From: Asterochloris sp. CNOR1
Taxonomy: Eukaryota; Chlorophyta; Trebouxiophyceae; Trebouxiales; Trebouxiaceae
Direction: 5' to 3'
Length of the DNA stretch: 64,000 bases
NCBI GenBank assembly: GCA_963969365.1
Contig: OZ017753.1
Span: 1,674,001-1,738,000, forward strand
Both the position numbers and the translations under genes were made by a program. Shown one piece after another: positions 1 to 10,411 of the stretch; the stretch's first letter is position 1; each line of letters begins with the position of its first letter. Below the pieces are notes generated by a model. The model did no database searches and had not been told where the DNA came from. It saw nothing but the letters and a program-made list of their open reading frames with translations.

Positions 1-188
1 GCTGCTCTGATCCACGCTGCATGACATATGTGGCCTTCTGGGCAGCAGCTGCAGAGCCTTCCTAAGCAGTCCTACTGTGCTCTTGTGATCATCTGATGCA
101 GATCACAGTCCTCTTCAAGCGCCATGCAAAGCATCAGCCAGTGAAGCACTCTTGAAGCACGATGCTGAATGCCTTGTCTGGCTGCAGG

Positions 189-580
189 ACGGCGTCTTCA
201 GAGCTCTGCCAGATGGCTTCAACTACGAAGCGCGGGACCAGGTGCTCAATGAGACCGGGGTCTGGTCAGTGGTGCTTCAGCTGGCTGGGGAGGCCTACCA
301 GGCCTTCTATGAGTCTGAGTATGCAGCAAACGAGGCTCTGAACGCCTCTATTGTGATGCCATTTCAACTGAACATGGATTCTCAGACCCCTGCGCCTCAT
401 GTGGCTCCAACAGGACCGCCAGCAGCAGCAGGGCCAGCCTCAACTCCTGCTGCTGCTGGTGTGCCTCCACCTGTCGTGCACAATGGTTCCCAGCCCTCCA
501 TGGCTGACGTCAGCATGCAGGCTGCCCATGCTGCTGCTGCACCCAGTCCAGCGCCAATGCCAACAGCTGTGGCCACATAA
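189..580 (+). CDS. C-terminal exon of an unrecognised protein (5' part outside window)
   Basis: An open frame follows a TGCAG acceptor near 183-188 and ends in TAA at 578-580. The first roughly 60 residues look like folded protein (around DGVFRALPDG and VLQLAGEAYQAFYESEY). The remaining roughly 70 residues are a low-complexity Pro/Ala/Met tail. There is no ATG before the likely acceptor, so this is the last exon of a gene entering from the left edge. I do not recognise the family. The region 581-698 after the stop holds nothing I can call. Confidence 0.45.
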
Positions 581-698
581 GCGTGGGGCTGGTGACATTT
601 GAACAACCAACACATTTTCTGTTGAACTGCCACCTCATGCTGCATTGCACCTTCCTAGCTGAAGTGTCCAAACAGAAGCAAGTCTGTCCCTGCATTGC

Positions 699-3600
699 TC
701 ATTCAAAATTGCGGGGGTTCTGCCTGTGTGCATGCTTCTCAGTCCTGCTGGCAAACGAGCGCTGCCCTGCTGATGTGGGTCGTAATTGCTTTTGCTGCAG
801 TAGAACTTGTGCTTCTGAGAGGGGAGACTGCTCCAGGGCACCATTTTGCCCCCATGTCTGGCGGTCATCAGACTCAGAGCTGGCTTCTGAAGCATATCTG
901 CTGCCTGATTCCCAGGCCTGCTCTGCAGGACTGCCCTGGCCTAGCGACACCATATGCAGTGGCCCCGCCACGGCGGGAGAGCTGTTGTCCCTGCATCAAC
1001 AGCGTGCGTTTGGTGACCCTTGAAAACCCAAATTCAGGCCGTGTCTCCATCTGGTGCTTGTGAGTCCATGCAGCTTGTGCTGATGAGAGTATGGACAGGA
1101 GTCTAGCAAGCAGCAGGACAAGCTATATCTTACCCTGGTCCCCCATATGTCTCATCCCTTGAGCCCTCCACAGCGGCTAGGTGCATCTGCACGCCGAGCA
1201 GGCTGAGAGCCATCACGCAGCTGTTGCTGACAGCCGTGATGCGCTCCTGCAGCTTGTCTGCCAGGTGTAGCATGGGTGCCACCTGTGCCGCTACATGCAG
1301 CTGCAGCACTAGGGGCGCAGGCCAGGTTCTCCAGGCCGACTCCATCTGCCCTTTGGGGATTGCTGCAAGGAAGGCAGCTGGAGTGCTCAGCTGCAAGTGT
1401 GACCAGCAAGGGAGCGCCGCTGCTCTATAGCCTACTGACGTGCCTGGCCAGGACGCATGGCCAGGACTGTCCCTTACAGACAGCTGCTGGGCAGGCAGTG
1501 CAGGAAGCACGAGCAGCTGCACACCACGACGCATGCCAGGTGGCCCACGTCAACTCTGTCTGCCATTTGAGGACTGCTGCAGGACAGGCAGCTGGTGTGA
1601 CCAGCTGAGAAGTGTTGTCCCTTGAGCACGCCATTGCTTCAAAGTGCAATGACGAGCTTGTGCACGAGGCAGATTTCATATCAGGACTGCCCGTAGTGAT
1701 TGCTGCAGGGTGGGCAGCACAACAGGTCAGGAAGCACAGGGATCTGCAGCACCAGGAGGACTGGCCTCGTGCTGAGCAATTTTCTCGCAAACTGCAGGGC
1801 AGGCGACAGGAGCACTCAGGGCACCTGCAGCTGCACCAAAAGATTGTCACTGGTTTCAGCACAAGGAATGATAACAGGAATCAAGATCATTACTGTTGCG
1901 TTGAAGCACAGCACAGGGCGGCACCATGCCTCACCATGCTTGGGCTTTGTTACTCTCAGCTGGAACTGCCTTAGCAGATTGTTGTAGCTCAGCTGCTTAT
2001 GCCTGCTTTGCTTTGCTGCTCCCATGTTCTCCAGGTGCTGCAGGATGTCATGAGCTACCTGTGCAGCAGCCACACCCGCTGATCAATTCATGGCTACCGG
2101 CGATTTGCCAGTCCAGCGTAATTTCAGGCCCTGCCTGACCAGACACCTGACAGTCACAGAGTCTGTCCACTGAGAAGCTCATGGAGAATGCCCCAGCATG
2201 TGCTTGATGCATCAACCACATGCCTCATTGCTGAGTGCCAGGAGACTGCAGTGCATTGTGGGGGCTGCTTGAGCCCATTGCCCTGTTTGAGCCCATTGCC
2301 CTGTTTGAGCTGTCAAGCCTCACCTAAGGGTCACAAGTGCCCTGAAGCTGGATGCTGTGCTGAAAATGGAGCGTGGCCAACATCATGTGATGCTGCCAGC
2401 GGGCACGATGCAACCCTTTCCTGTGCACTGGGCCCTCAACTCAGGCTACCAGCACATCAAAGATACCTTCAACTGGACGTTGTGCTGACTGTGCAGCGTC
2501 TCGCCACTAGCGCCAGTACGCACGACGCGAGCCCTGGTACCCCTCCAATCCTAAATCACATACAACTGGATTTCATGTGCAGACTGCCAGGTCTTACCAG
2601 GGTATCAAAGATGCCTTCAAGCTGGATGGTGTGCTGGCTTTGCAGGGCTTCGGCCACCAGCGTGGACCTGTGCATGACTTTGACGATGCTGTCATCCTCA
2701 CATAGCGTCTTAAGCGTATTAGCCACTTTCCTGCCCTGCCCGCTAGGTGCCTCCACGTCAAAGATGTAGCACATGTTGGCTGTTCTCACCTGCACCATAT
2801 GGAGCACAAATCGTCACAGTCCATGCCGTCAGCAAAGTGGCAGGCAGACAAGCAGAATGGCACCAGAATATGGAGCACAAAAGGTCACAGTCCATGCCGT
2901 CAGCAAAGTGGCAGGCGGACAAGCAGAATAGGCACCACAATATGCAGCAGCAGCTCCTGGCTATTGCAGAGGGGCAGCTGCAACACATCGCGACAACACT
3001 TTCAGTTCCCGCCAGACAATAGGTCCTGCTTTCAGTGTCTCAAAGGTCTGCAGTGGTCAAATTTGCTCTCCCTTGTTGTTGCCACATGCTTCTTCCTCAG
3101 GATGCGGGTGAGCAATGCAAGATGGCAGTGCGGGAGCGCTGCAGCAATTATCAGCTTGCACAGGACAGCAGGATGGAGCTTGCAATGAATCCCAAGGCCC
3201 ACAAGGGGGGCTGATATTGCCCTTCTTTGTGGGTCCCTCACAAACATGGCCACATGGCTGCTTGGAAGATGAAGCTGTATGATGCAAACATGCCCGCCTG
3301 GAAGCTCCCCAGCGCTTGGCACAGCTGTCAAGCAGACAGGCTCCTGCACCCAGAGGTGCTGGGAGAAGTGACTACGAAGCATCCACAGCGCATGCTGGGA
3401 GCTCTGGCCCTGCCAAGTTGACAGGACTACGCAATGCAATAAAGTGCTGGCAGTTGCATTGTGGGTGCACACCTGCACCAGCCGAAACGTGCCCTCTCCG
3501 CCTGATCCGTCAGGCCCCTCGACCGTCATTGCTACGCGCTTGCTCTTTACAATCTGGGCATAGGCCTCCTTGGCAGCCTTGGGATTGTCCACCAGCATTG

Positions 3601-6600
3601 CCTGTAGGCCCCTCAAACAGGTGAGAGAATGTGGCTTCGCAAGCCAGCGTGCAGGCCTGGAGGGGTTGCCCTGTAGACAGACCTGAGAGGTTGGCACTGT
3701 AGCTGCTGCCGGATCTGCACAAGACCAGAGCTGGCCATGGCAGCCCTGGGATTCTCTGCTAGCACTGCCTGCAGGCACCACTCTGCTGCACTGCTGCAGC
3801 ACCTGGATCTGAGTGGCATGGTCAGGCCTATATGCGTGCAGTGCCCTTCAAATGCATTCAAGCTGGGGCACAGCAGCACCCTTGAGATGCTTTGAGCAGG
3901 GCACCACTCCAGTTGACAACTCGCGGCTACAGAACATAAGGCCTAAGGCCTGCCAATGGCCATGGGCCCTGCCTGTGCTGTGCTGTGGTCTGAGTTTGTT
4001 CATAGCTCGAGGGTCTCTGAGCTCAATGCAGAGACCCTCGAGCTAGGAACAAAGCGCCAAGCCTCCGCCCAGTGCCTGACAACAGGCAGCCAGACTTAGT
4101 GCTTGACCCAGTGCAGGACCACGTGCCGGACAAAGGCGGCAGGACTGGCAAGCCATGACGCTTGCCCTTGCTTTTGCTGGCTCCTCCTCCTTCGCTGCCA
4201 CCTTCCCCACCCGCTCCTTTGCTGCTGCTGCTCCCTTGGCCGCTTTCTCGCCGACGCCAGCAGGTCCCTTGTCCGCAGCTCTCTGGGCCTGCCTCTCAGC
4301 CACTGCAGCAGGGCAGATATTGCTTGTAGAATGCACCAATACAGGGAGCAGCTCACCTTGGGGGGTCAAGGGGTGCAAAGCAGAGTCTGGGCAATCGACA
4401 GGCTGCCTCTGGGTTTACAGTCTGCATGCTCCAGTATGAGGTGCACCCCAAACATCACAGGTTCTGTAGGGACAAAGCAACGCACTGTCGGAACACCTGT
4501 CAGCCCCTCGAGGCTGCCTGACTGGCTCCCACTTGCTTGCGTGACACTGCCCTCCCATGCCAGCATAGTGCTCACCATCTAATGCTGGAAGTTGACCCAG
4601 AACAGGGTGGTGCACTGCTGTGACTGCCAGGATCTGCTCAACCTGGCTGCTCCGCTCCAGAATAAGGCGCTCAAAGCGGGGTAGCACTGCCCATCCAGCA
4701 CCATCCTCTGCAGGCGGGTGCACCTTAAAATTGCCTGAGCCTTGCTGGTGTGGTGCTCACAGTGGGCAAGCCCCGGGCGCCCAGCTGGGTGGAGTGCAAA
4801 CACGTACCTGCTTGACCATACTTGGGCAGTGCCTTGCAAAGCGCTGCCGCTCGACAATAACTTTTGAAGTCAACAGATGAGGCAGGTATTCGCCTAACTG
4901 AGCCGCTGCTGGCTGCAAAACCTCACTGTCTATCACCAGCAACATGTCGCAGCCTGTTTAGATGATGTCCTGCATCTTAGGCAAGCAGGCCTAGGCTGCT
5001 CTCACCAGCATTTAGCTACTCTCACCAGCAGGGAGACGAGGCAGCTCCGAGATCACTCTCACCCCAAGACGCCATTGAGCTGAATCTGAATGCAGGCTGC
5101 AAAGCTTGGCGTCCAGATCACTACGTCATGCAGTGCTCTGCTGGCCTTACCAGCCTGCACCATCTCGAAGACTTCCTTAAGGCCTAAGCGGGGCTGCTCC
5201 ATCAGCTTGGAAAGCTCCTGGTGGCCTATGTCTGTCTGGGCCTGCAGAGGGCTGACGATGATCAGCCAGCATTGCTGATCACACCATCCCCAGCAAAATA
5301 TATTGTGAAAGGGTGCTGTGCGGTGCCATACTGGTGGGCAGCATAGCCTGGCAGCATAGATGCAGCGCTGCTGCAGCAGCTTCATGAGGTGTCACCGCTT
5401 CACATTGCCGTGGCACTCACCGAGACTGATCCTACGTGCTGCTGCACCCGCTCGGCAGGTACAGGCACCTGCTGGAAGGCCCACCCTAACTGGGATGAGC
5501 CCTGAAAGCCATACTGTAAGCAGGCGAAAGCCAGCGCACGCTTGAGCACAAAGGCTGGGGATTCCCCTTGCCAGACTGCCCCTGCAGCTGTCTGCAGAGC
5601 GCTGCGAGCCTCCTTTACCTGCACAAGGAACAAAGAGCAGCACCTCAGGGCACTGGACTCTATGTATGGTGAGACATGAGGTTGCAAGCAGGACGCCTTA
5701 GGCCTGCACTGCCTGCACCAGGGGCAGGCGACAGCGCCTCAGGGCTCTGGACATCAGCACATTTCCAGATTTCCTGAAGGTTCTGGGTGTGGAAAAGACA
5801 CACACTGCCTGCACCAGCGGTAGGAACGAGGTGGGCCATTAATGCAGCCCTGAGCACTAGAATTGGGCACAATCCTGCCTGGGTGGCATAGGCGAACAAT
5901 TCACAACACAAAGTCTGTGTAGCTGCTCCTTAATCCCGCCTTCAATGACTAGGGTTGAGCCTGCTTTAAGCCCAGAGCACAAGCCTGCTAGGAGGAGCAG
6001 GCAGGTGCCTGAATTTTGCAGCATTGCGCACCTCCCTCGACGTCTCAGGGACAGCCCTAGGGCGCACAGCTGCTATGCCACCAGCATCCAATTCTTCCCA
6101 GCTGCCGCCCTGCACTAGCTTGTGGCGCCCTGCCCGAGACTCTGCGCTGGCAGCACGGCGCCCACGATGCCTGTCCCCCCTCTGCAAACAATGCATGCAC
6201 TGCAATGCTCCTGTAAGAGAAACAATTGTGGAGAGCTGAAGGCTAGGATGGCCGAAATGGCAAGCTTCTGCTGGGCACCATACTCAGAAGAGGATGCTTT
6301 TGTGGAGGGCTGAAGGCTTGCATTGTCCCTTTCGGCATTGAATGAATGCATGCAATTTGCAAAGACTTCAGGTGGGGGTCAGGAGAGAGGTGCAGCTGCT
6401 TGGGCAACAGAAGCAGCAGGCAGGACAGCCACCCATCTTCTGCAGCCACTGACCTGTGGGGGCCGACTGAGGCCCCTGCTGCTGTCCGCCCCCCTTTCAG
6501 TGGGGTCTTCCCACCCCTCGCCGCCTTCACCAAACCCTGCGTCCTCTGGGAAGTCACCATTTCTTTCCTGGTGCCACTGCCCACCTGCTGGCTCTGCGTC

Positions 6601-8262
6601 CCGCACAGGCCCAGGCCCGCGTTTGGCAGGTTCCCGCGCGTTGATGGGTCCCGCCTCATTGATGTTGTGCCACCATCTGCATGCAAGGGCGGGCAGACTC
6701 AGGGAGCAAGCAGCCTCAGCTGACAGACGTCAGCATGATGGCCTGACAGGGAGGTTTGGCAATTATCAGCAACTGACCAGGCAGCCCCAGCATCTGCTCT
6801 GGGGGCTTGATCACCGCTGAGATGATCTCAAGGGCAAGCTGGTCAAGGGTTGCAGCAGTCTTGCCATCAGTTGCAAATGCAAGTGAAGTACCTCAGCTGG
6901 TGTGAAGCGTGCTGCTGTGTGACACGCTGCTGTACAGCAACTGAAAGGCGACGCCACCTTCCACAAGGAAACAGAGACAAGCACCTTTGGCAACGGCAGG
7001 TTATGCTGGCCCTGCCTTGGACTGCCACATTCTGAACATCAGAGTGGCCTCTACTTGAGCCATGGGCACCAGACAGTGCCCCAAGCTGTGCAATACCTGC
7101 AGGCCCTCCACTGCATGCAGCATGGCAAGGACGAACCGTTTCGCTGGCACTGGCTTGTGTGCAAAGGGGGGCGGATATCTCTGCGGGGGAGAGTTGTAGC
7201 CAACATCTTTCCTGTACCCATTGGACCTGCAGCAGACGCAGCACTGTTGGCGGCTGAATTTTTGAACTGCCCATGCAAGGCAGCCGCATGCAGGCACAGG
7301 CAATGCTGGCTCCACAACACCAGCATGGCACCTGCTCGACACAGTGTGGCATGCTGCCATCTGAGATGGCAAACTTACCAGTTTGCAGACCATGTAGTGC
7401 CGCAACCCAGACTTGTACGAGAATGTGCAAACCAAGCCACCTGTTGTGCAGAAAGCGATTTGCAGGGGCAGAACTGCAGCGCTGCAGCCACAAGAAGTGG
7501 CCACCTGTCCTCGCAGCGTGCAGGCCTGGCAGCCTTGCAGCCCTCCAGGAAGCCGGCAGGAGCCACAAACGAGTTGCAGGTCCCTTTGCAAGGCATGGTG
7601 CTGCAGGGACTGTGCCTGCTGGCACCTGGTACACGCCCACCTCTCTTCGTGCAGGAAGGGGCAGACCTCCCCATCCTGGCAGTAACCCCTGTTGAAGAAC
7701 TTGCAAGGGATCAAGTGGGCGTTCCTGGGCAAGCTGCTGGGGCCCTCTCCACTGCATGCAGGAAGCGGCCTTCTTTGCATGCTTGCAGGCTGTGGCAACG
7801 GTTTGGTGGGGGTCATGAAGCGGCCTTTGAGGTGCACCCCTGTCTTCATGCAACAAGCGCAGAATTCCCCATCCTAGCAGAACCCTCAGCGGCAAGCAAG
7901 GGTTGCATGAGCATGTCTGCTGGCACCCACCTCTCTTCATGCATGAAGGGGCAGGACTCCCCATCCTGGCAGAACCCCCTGCGGAAGAACTTGCAGGGAA
8001 TCACATTGGCGTTTCTGGGAAGCTTCCTCAAATGCTCCTGGGGTCGGAAAGGGTGGCCATCCTCTACCTCTTCACGTGGGGCATGCTCCCAGGGGCTTAG
8101 GCCACCAGCACAGGCTTCTGAGGCTATTCCGGGCGGTGCATCTGAGCGGCTCAGCTTAGGAATGCTGTCCAGGATGTCTGCAGAAGTGAGTGGTGTTGCA
8201 AAGCTGGGAAGAGGGGCCTGAGACGCAGACGAGCTCTGCAAGGGTGCCTGCAGATGCAGCCG
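699..8262 (-). CDS. CCCH zinc-finger plus degenerate DEDD 3'-5' exonuclease-domain protein (EXD1/Egalitarian-like), multi-exon
   Basis: Exons read 5' to 3' on the minus strand. At 8262-7950 a Pro/Ser-rich stretch leads into a CX7CX5CX3H finger (IPCKFFRRGFCQDGESCPF...H). At about 7795-7640 there is a second finger (IPCKFFNRGYCQDGEVCPF). At 5.7-4.1 kb several exons of unknown fold occur (LKEVFEMVQA; LQPAAAQLGEYLPHLL; an Ala/Lys-rich segment). At about 3570-3470 and 2790-2600 lies an exonuclease-type core whose exons join in phase (TFRLVQ to VRTANMCYIFDVEA, then GIFDTL to VAHDILQHL near 2060). A motif-III-like helix (HVAAQVAPMLHLADKL) lies at about 1295-1240. A Ser/Gln-rich last exon may end at TGA 699-701. 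This layout resembles EXD1/Egalitarian proteins, RNA-binding relatives of RNase D. The acidic residues expected in motifs I, II and III are largely replaced, so an RNA-binding or scaffold role is more likely than nuclease activity. Joining all exons into one gene is inference. Confidence 0.5.
1346..1607. repeat. Direct repeat, about 50 bp, offset 212 bp, beside the last exonuclease-like exon
   Basis: Positions 1346-1395 and 1558-1607 align over about 50 bases (shared core TGCTGCA-GGA--GGCAGCTGG-GTG---CAGCTG) with scattered substitutions. The first copy lies just upstream (minus-strand sense) of the exon carrying PMLHLADKL; the second lies farther upstream. It is one of several local duplications of exon-flanking sequence in this window. 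Confidence 0.5.
2798..2940. repeat. Two tandem copies of a 71-72 bp unit in an intron of the exonuclease-like gene
   Basis: Copy 1 spans 2798-2868 and copy 2 spans 2869-2940. Both begin TATGGAGCACAAA and contain CACAGTCCATGCCGTCAG; they differ at only a few positions. A third unit begins TATG at 2941 but diverges at once. Copy 1 lies within a few bases of the minus-strand acceptor of the exon that begins VRTANMCYIF, so the repeat covers the polypyrimidine/branch-site region of that intron. Confidence 0.8.
4003..4045. repeat. Perfect 17-bp inverted repeat with 9-nt loop
   Basis: Left arm 4003-4019 (TAGCTCGAGGGTCTCTG) is the exact reverse complement of right arm 4029-4045, separated by AGCTCAATG. 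It lies in a probable intron of the minus-strand exonuclease-like gene, just downstream of the Ala/Lys-rich exon. No flanking target-site duplication or transposase is evident. It could be the core of a tiny foldback element or a structured RNA. Confidence 0.85.
7832..7905 (-). pseudogene. Decayed copy of the CCCH finger exon lying between two intact copies
   Basis: Three related stretches lie at 7929-8010, 7832-7905 and 7633-7735. The outer two encode intact CX7CX5CX3H fingers and are nearly identical at DNA level over about 90 bases. The middle one still aligns (GFC-stop-DGEFC in one frame) but has an in-frame TAG after the second Cys, has lost the spacing before the His and has no good donor. 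It is an exon duplicate that has decayed inside the intron. Confidence 0.6.
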
Positions 8263-8907
8263 GCTTGTGAGAGTCCTGGCTGCAGGCAAACACCAAGACA
8301 TGATGGGTCTCTGCGAGGCAGTCGGCCTGACATTGCCTGCCAGTTCATGAACATATGAACCTGGGTATTGTTAAACATGTCTCGTCTGGCTTGACACGGC
8401 AGTGAATGGCAGAGCAGCTGGGCAGGTGGGCAGCATATGGCACTTTACTCTGCCTGACCACCTGAACTCTCAAAAAACGCCATCTGCTAGGCGTGACATG
8501 CTTCTCCTGTGTCTGGCTGACAGGGTAGGATCCTCAGAAGCTATGTGCAGTCTCAGCAGCTACCTGAGGTGAAGTTGCAGATGACATTGATGCAGAGACA
8601 TTGTGAGCAGGTCTGGTAAGCAATTGCCTGCTCAGGCAAGCCAGGCCCTGGACATGATCGCATGCTGGAGCGTCAAATCCCTAGCATGATTGTTGCAGCT
8701 CAGATTGCCAGTGCTGGAACATGCTCCAACACAACTGCGGACAGGGCCAGCATCTTTCTCATTTCTGTGCACTAGTGTTGCCATGGACATGCCAGCAGTA
8801 TCAGACGTAGCCAGAAGCCAACACACTCACGCTGAGCTTTATGTGCTGCCATGTCTTGGGATGGCAAGATAGGAGTGAGCCACCCCAGACGCTGCCCATG
8901 AACTCAC

Positions 8908-10063
8908 CTTGGACTTCATAGGCATGCTTATCAGCAATGAGGTCATGGAGCCAGGGCAGGACCTCCTGCGACCCCCGCGTAGGGTGGTTCAGCACCCGAA
9001 ACCAGCGTGGCTCCTCTGCAAGGCGCTCCACCAAGGGCTTGAGGCCCCAACGAACGCCATGGTCAATCAGATCCTGCTCCACGGTATTCACCAAGACGCT
9101 GCCGCAATATAGTTCTGTGTCAGTCCCCTGCAGGGCGCAGGGACCAGAGCTGTTCTCTTCCAGCTTCCTGTGTGCAGTGGCACTCTGCTCCACCAAGCTC
9201 AGCCACTGCGTGCACTGACAAGCTGTCTCAGTTCCTTGTCAGCTCCCTGCGGGGCCAGGGTCTGCACAGCCCTGCTCCGGTCCCCTGCGGCGGGCAGGGA
9301 AAGTCCAGCATGCGTCCTGCTTCACCAAACCTAACCCCATGGCGTTCAATTACACACTGGCGCAGCTCTGTGTCGCACCCTGCCAACCTGCAGACCAAGC
9401 TCAGCACTGCAGGGGGCCTGCTTGACAATTCTGCACCGTCACGGTGTCTCGGACCACATCTGCGTTTCCTTGCAGAGGTGCTCACCGTGTGTAGCTCAGT
9501 TGAAGCATTCTTCAGGTCACCTGATAAGGTATGATGCGCCACAGTGCAGAGAGCTGGCATCTATTGCAGTGCTGAGCCAGTGCAGCAGTGGCAACGTAGT
9601 AGGCAAGTCAGGCTGAGAGCACCCAACCCAGTGTGCTGAACCTGTGCAGTACGTCGTGATACAGAGCTGCCCAGGCTCACCAGTCTAAGGCCATGATTCA
9701 AGCAGCTGGTCAGAACAGCCATCCTGAACCTCTCGGGGCCCCTGGTGCCGGGGTGGGACCTGGACACAGCTTTGCGCAGCGCTCTCCTGGCTGCTTCAAG
9801 CTGCAGAATGGCAAGCTTGTTGGGTGCAGCAGACCTTGTCAGGATGGCAAGCTGCCATTTCAAGTTGATCTTCGAAGCTGACTGTACCATTTGCAGATGC
9901 TTCAGTGGAGAGCAAGCTGCTCTTAGACAGCAACGTATGGCACTTTGGCCATGAAGACAGAACTGCTGCCATTTCCGGGCACAACACTATGAGGTATGCC
10001 AGATCACAGTGAGGCAGGTGAAGGGATTCTCACCTGGTCATCAAGATCGTCGGGCACTTGCAT
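8908..10063 (-). CDS. Minus-strand exons of an unrecognised protein, probably the N-terminal part of the CCCH/exonuclease-like gene
   Basis: Four or five exons with good donors are visible. MQVPDDLDDQ runs from 10063 to a GTGAGA donor at 10033; an upstream CAG acceptor means this ATG may be internal. A basic exon around 9890-9690 carries AILQLEAARRALRKAVSRSH. A short exon lies near 9560-9490 and another near 9420-9310 (LAGCDTELRQCVIERHGVRF). A long exon at about 9148-8908 starts after CCTGCAG, contains LIDHGVRWGLKPLVERLAEE and ends at a GTGAGT donor. I do not recognise a domain. The same strand and absence of a clear stop before the CCCH exons suggest one gene, but a separate gene is possible. 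It lies head to head with DDB2 (ATG at 10412). Confidence 0.35.
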
Positions 10064-10411
10064 GGTGAGAACCTCCTGGAGTCACAATGCAAGCTGCCCA
10101 GATAACAGCGGTCCCAGGCCACGCATTGGTCTGGCCAGGACGAGCTCAACGAACAGATGTTGTTTGACAGCCAGAAAGAAGATAGGAGAACATTGAACTC
10201 TGACAATCCTCTTGCAGACAATATGTCAGTAAGACTCAGCGATTGGCTGCCATAACAGGCCTCGCCGTGGGCGTTTGGACCTCCGCATTAGGATGGGGCT
10301 GGGGTCCTGTGATATGGGCTGCCTGGTAGATCTGACCTCAATTGTCAGTGGACGTTGATAAACATTCGAACTCCAAGTGACAAGGGCAGGCATTTAGACA
10401 GAGAGGCCAGC

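Noticed and set aside
2269-2309. Two copies of an 18-bp unit (TTGAGCCCATTGCCCTGT).
   Set aside because: The repeat is real but short and isolated in probable intron sequence, so not worth a separate finding.
4003-4045. The hairpin considered as a tRNA or terminator.
   Set aside because: It lacks cloverleaf arms and a T-rich tail; it is only a single stem-loop.
7055-8221. A 388-codon open frame on the + strand across the CCCH region.
   Set aside because: It is antisense to exons with clear CCCH motifs and splice sites, has biased shadow composition and matches no domain.
10140-10250. A + strand frame (DELNEQMLFDSQKEDRR) upstream of DDB2 considered as a first exon.
   Set aside because: No initiator or donor joins it to DDB2 in phase, and the ATG at 10412 gives a complete solution.
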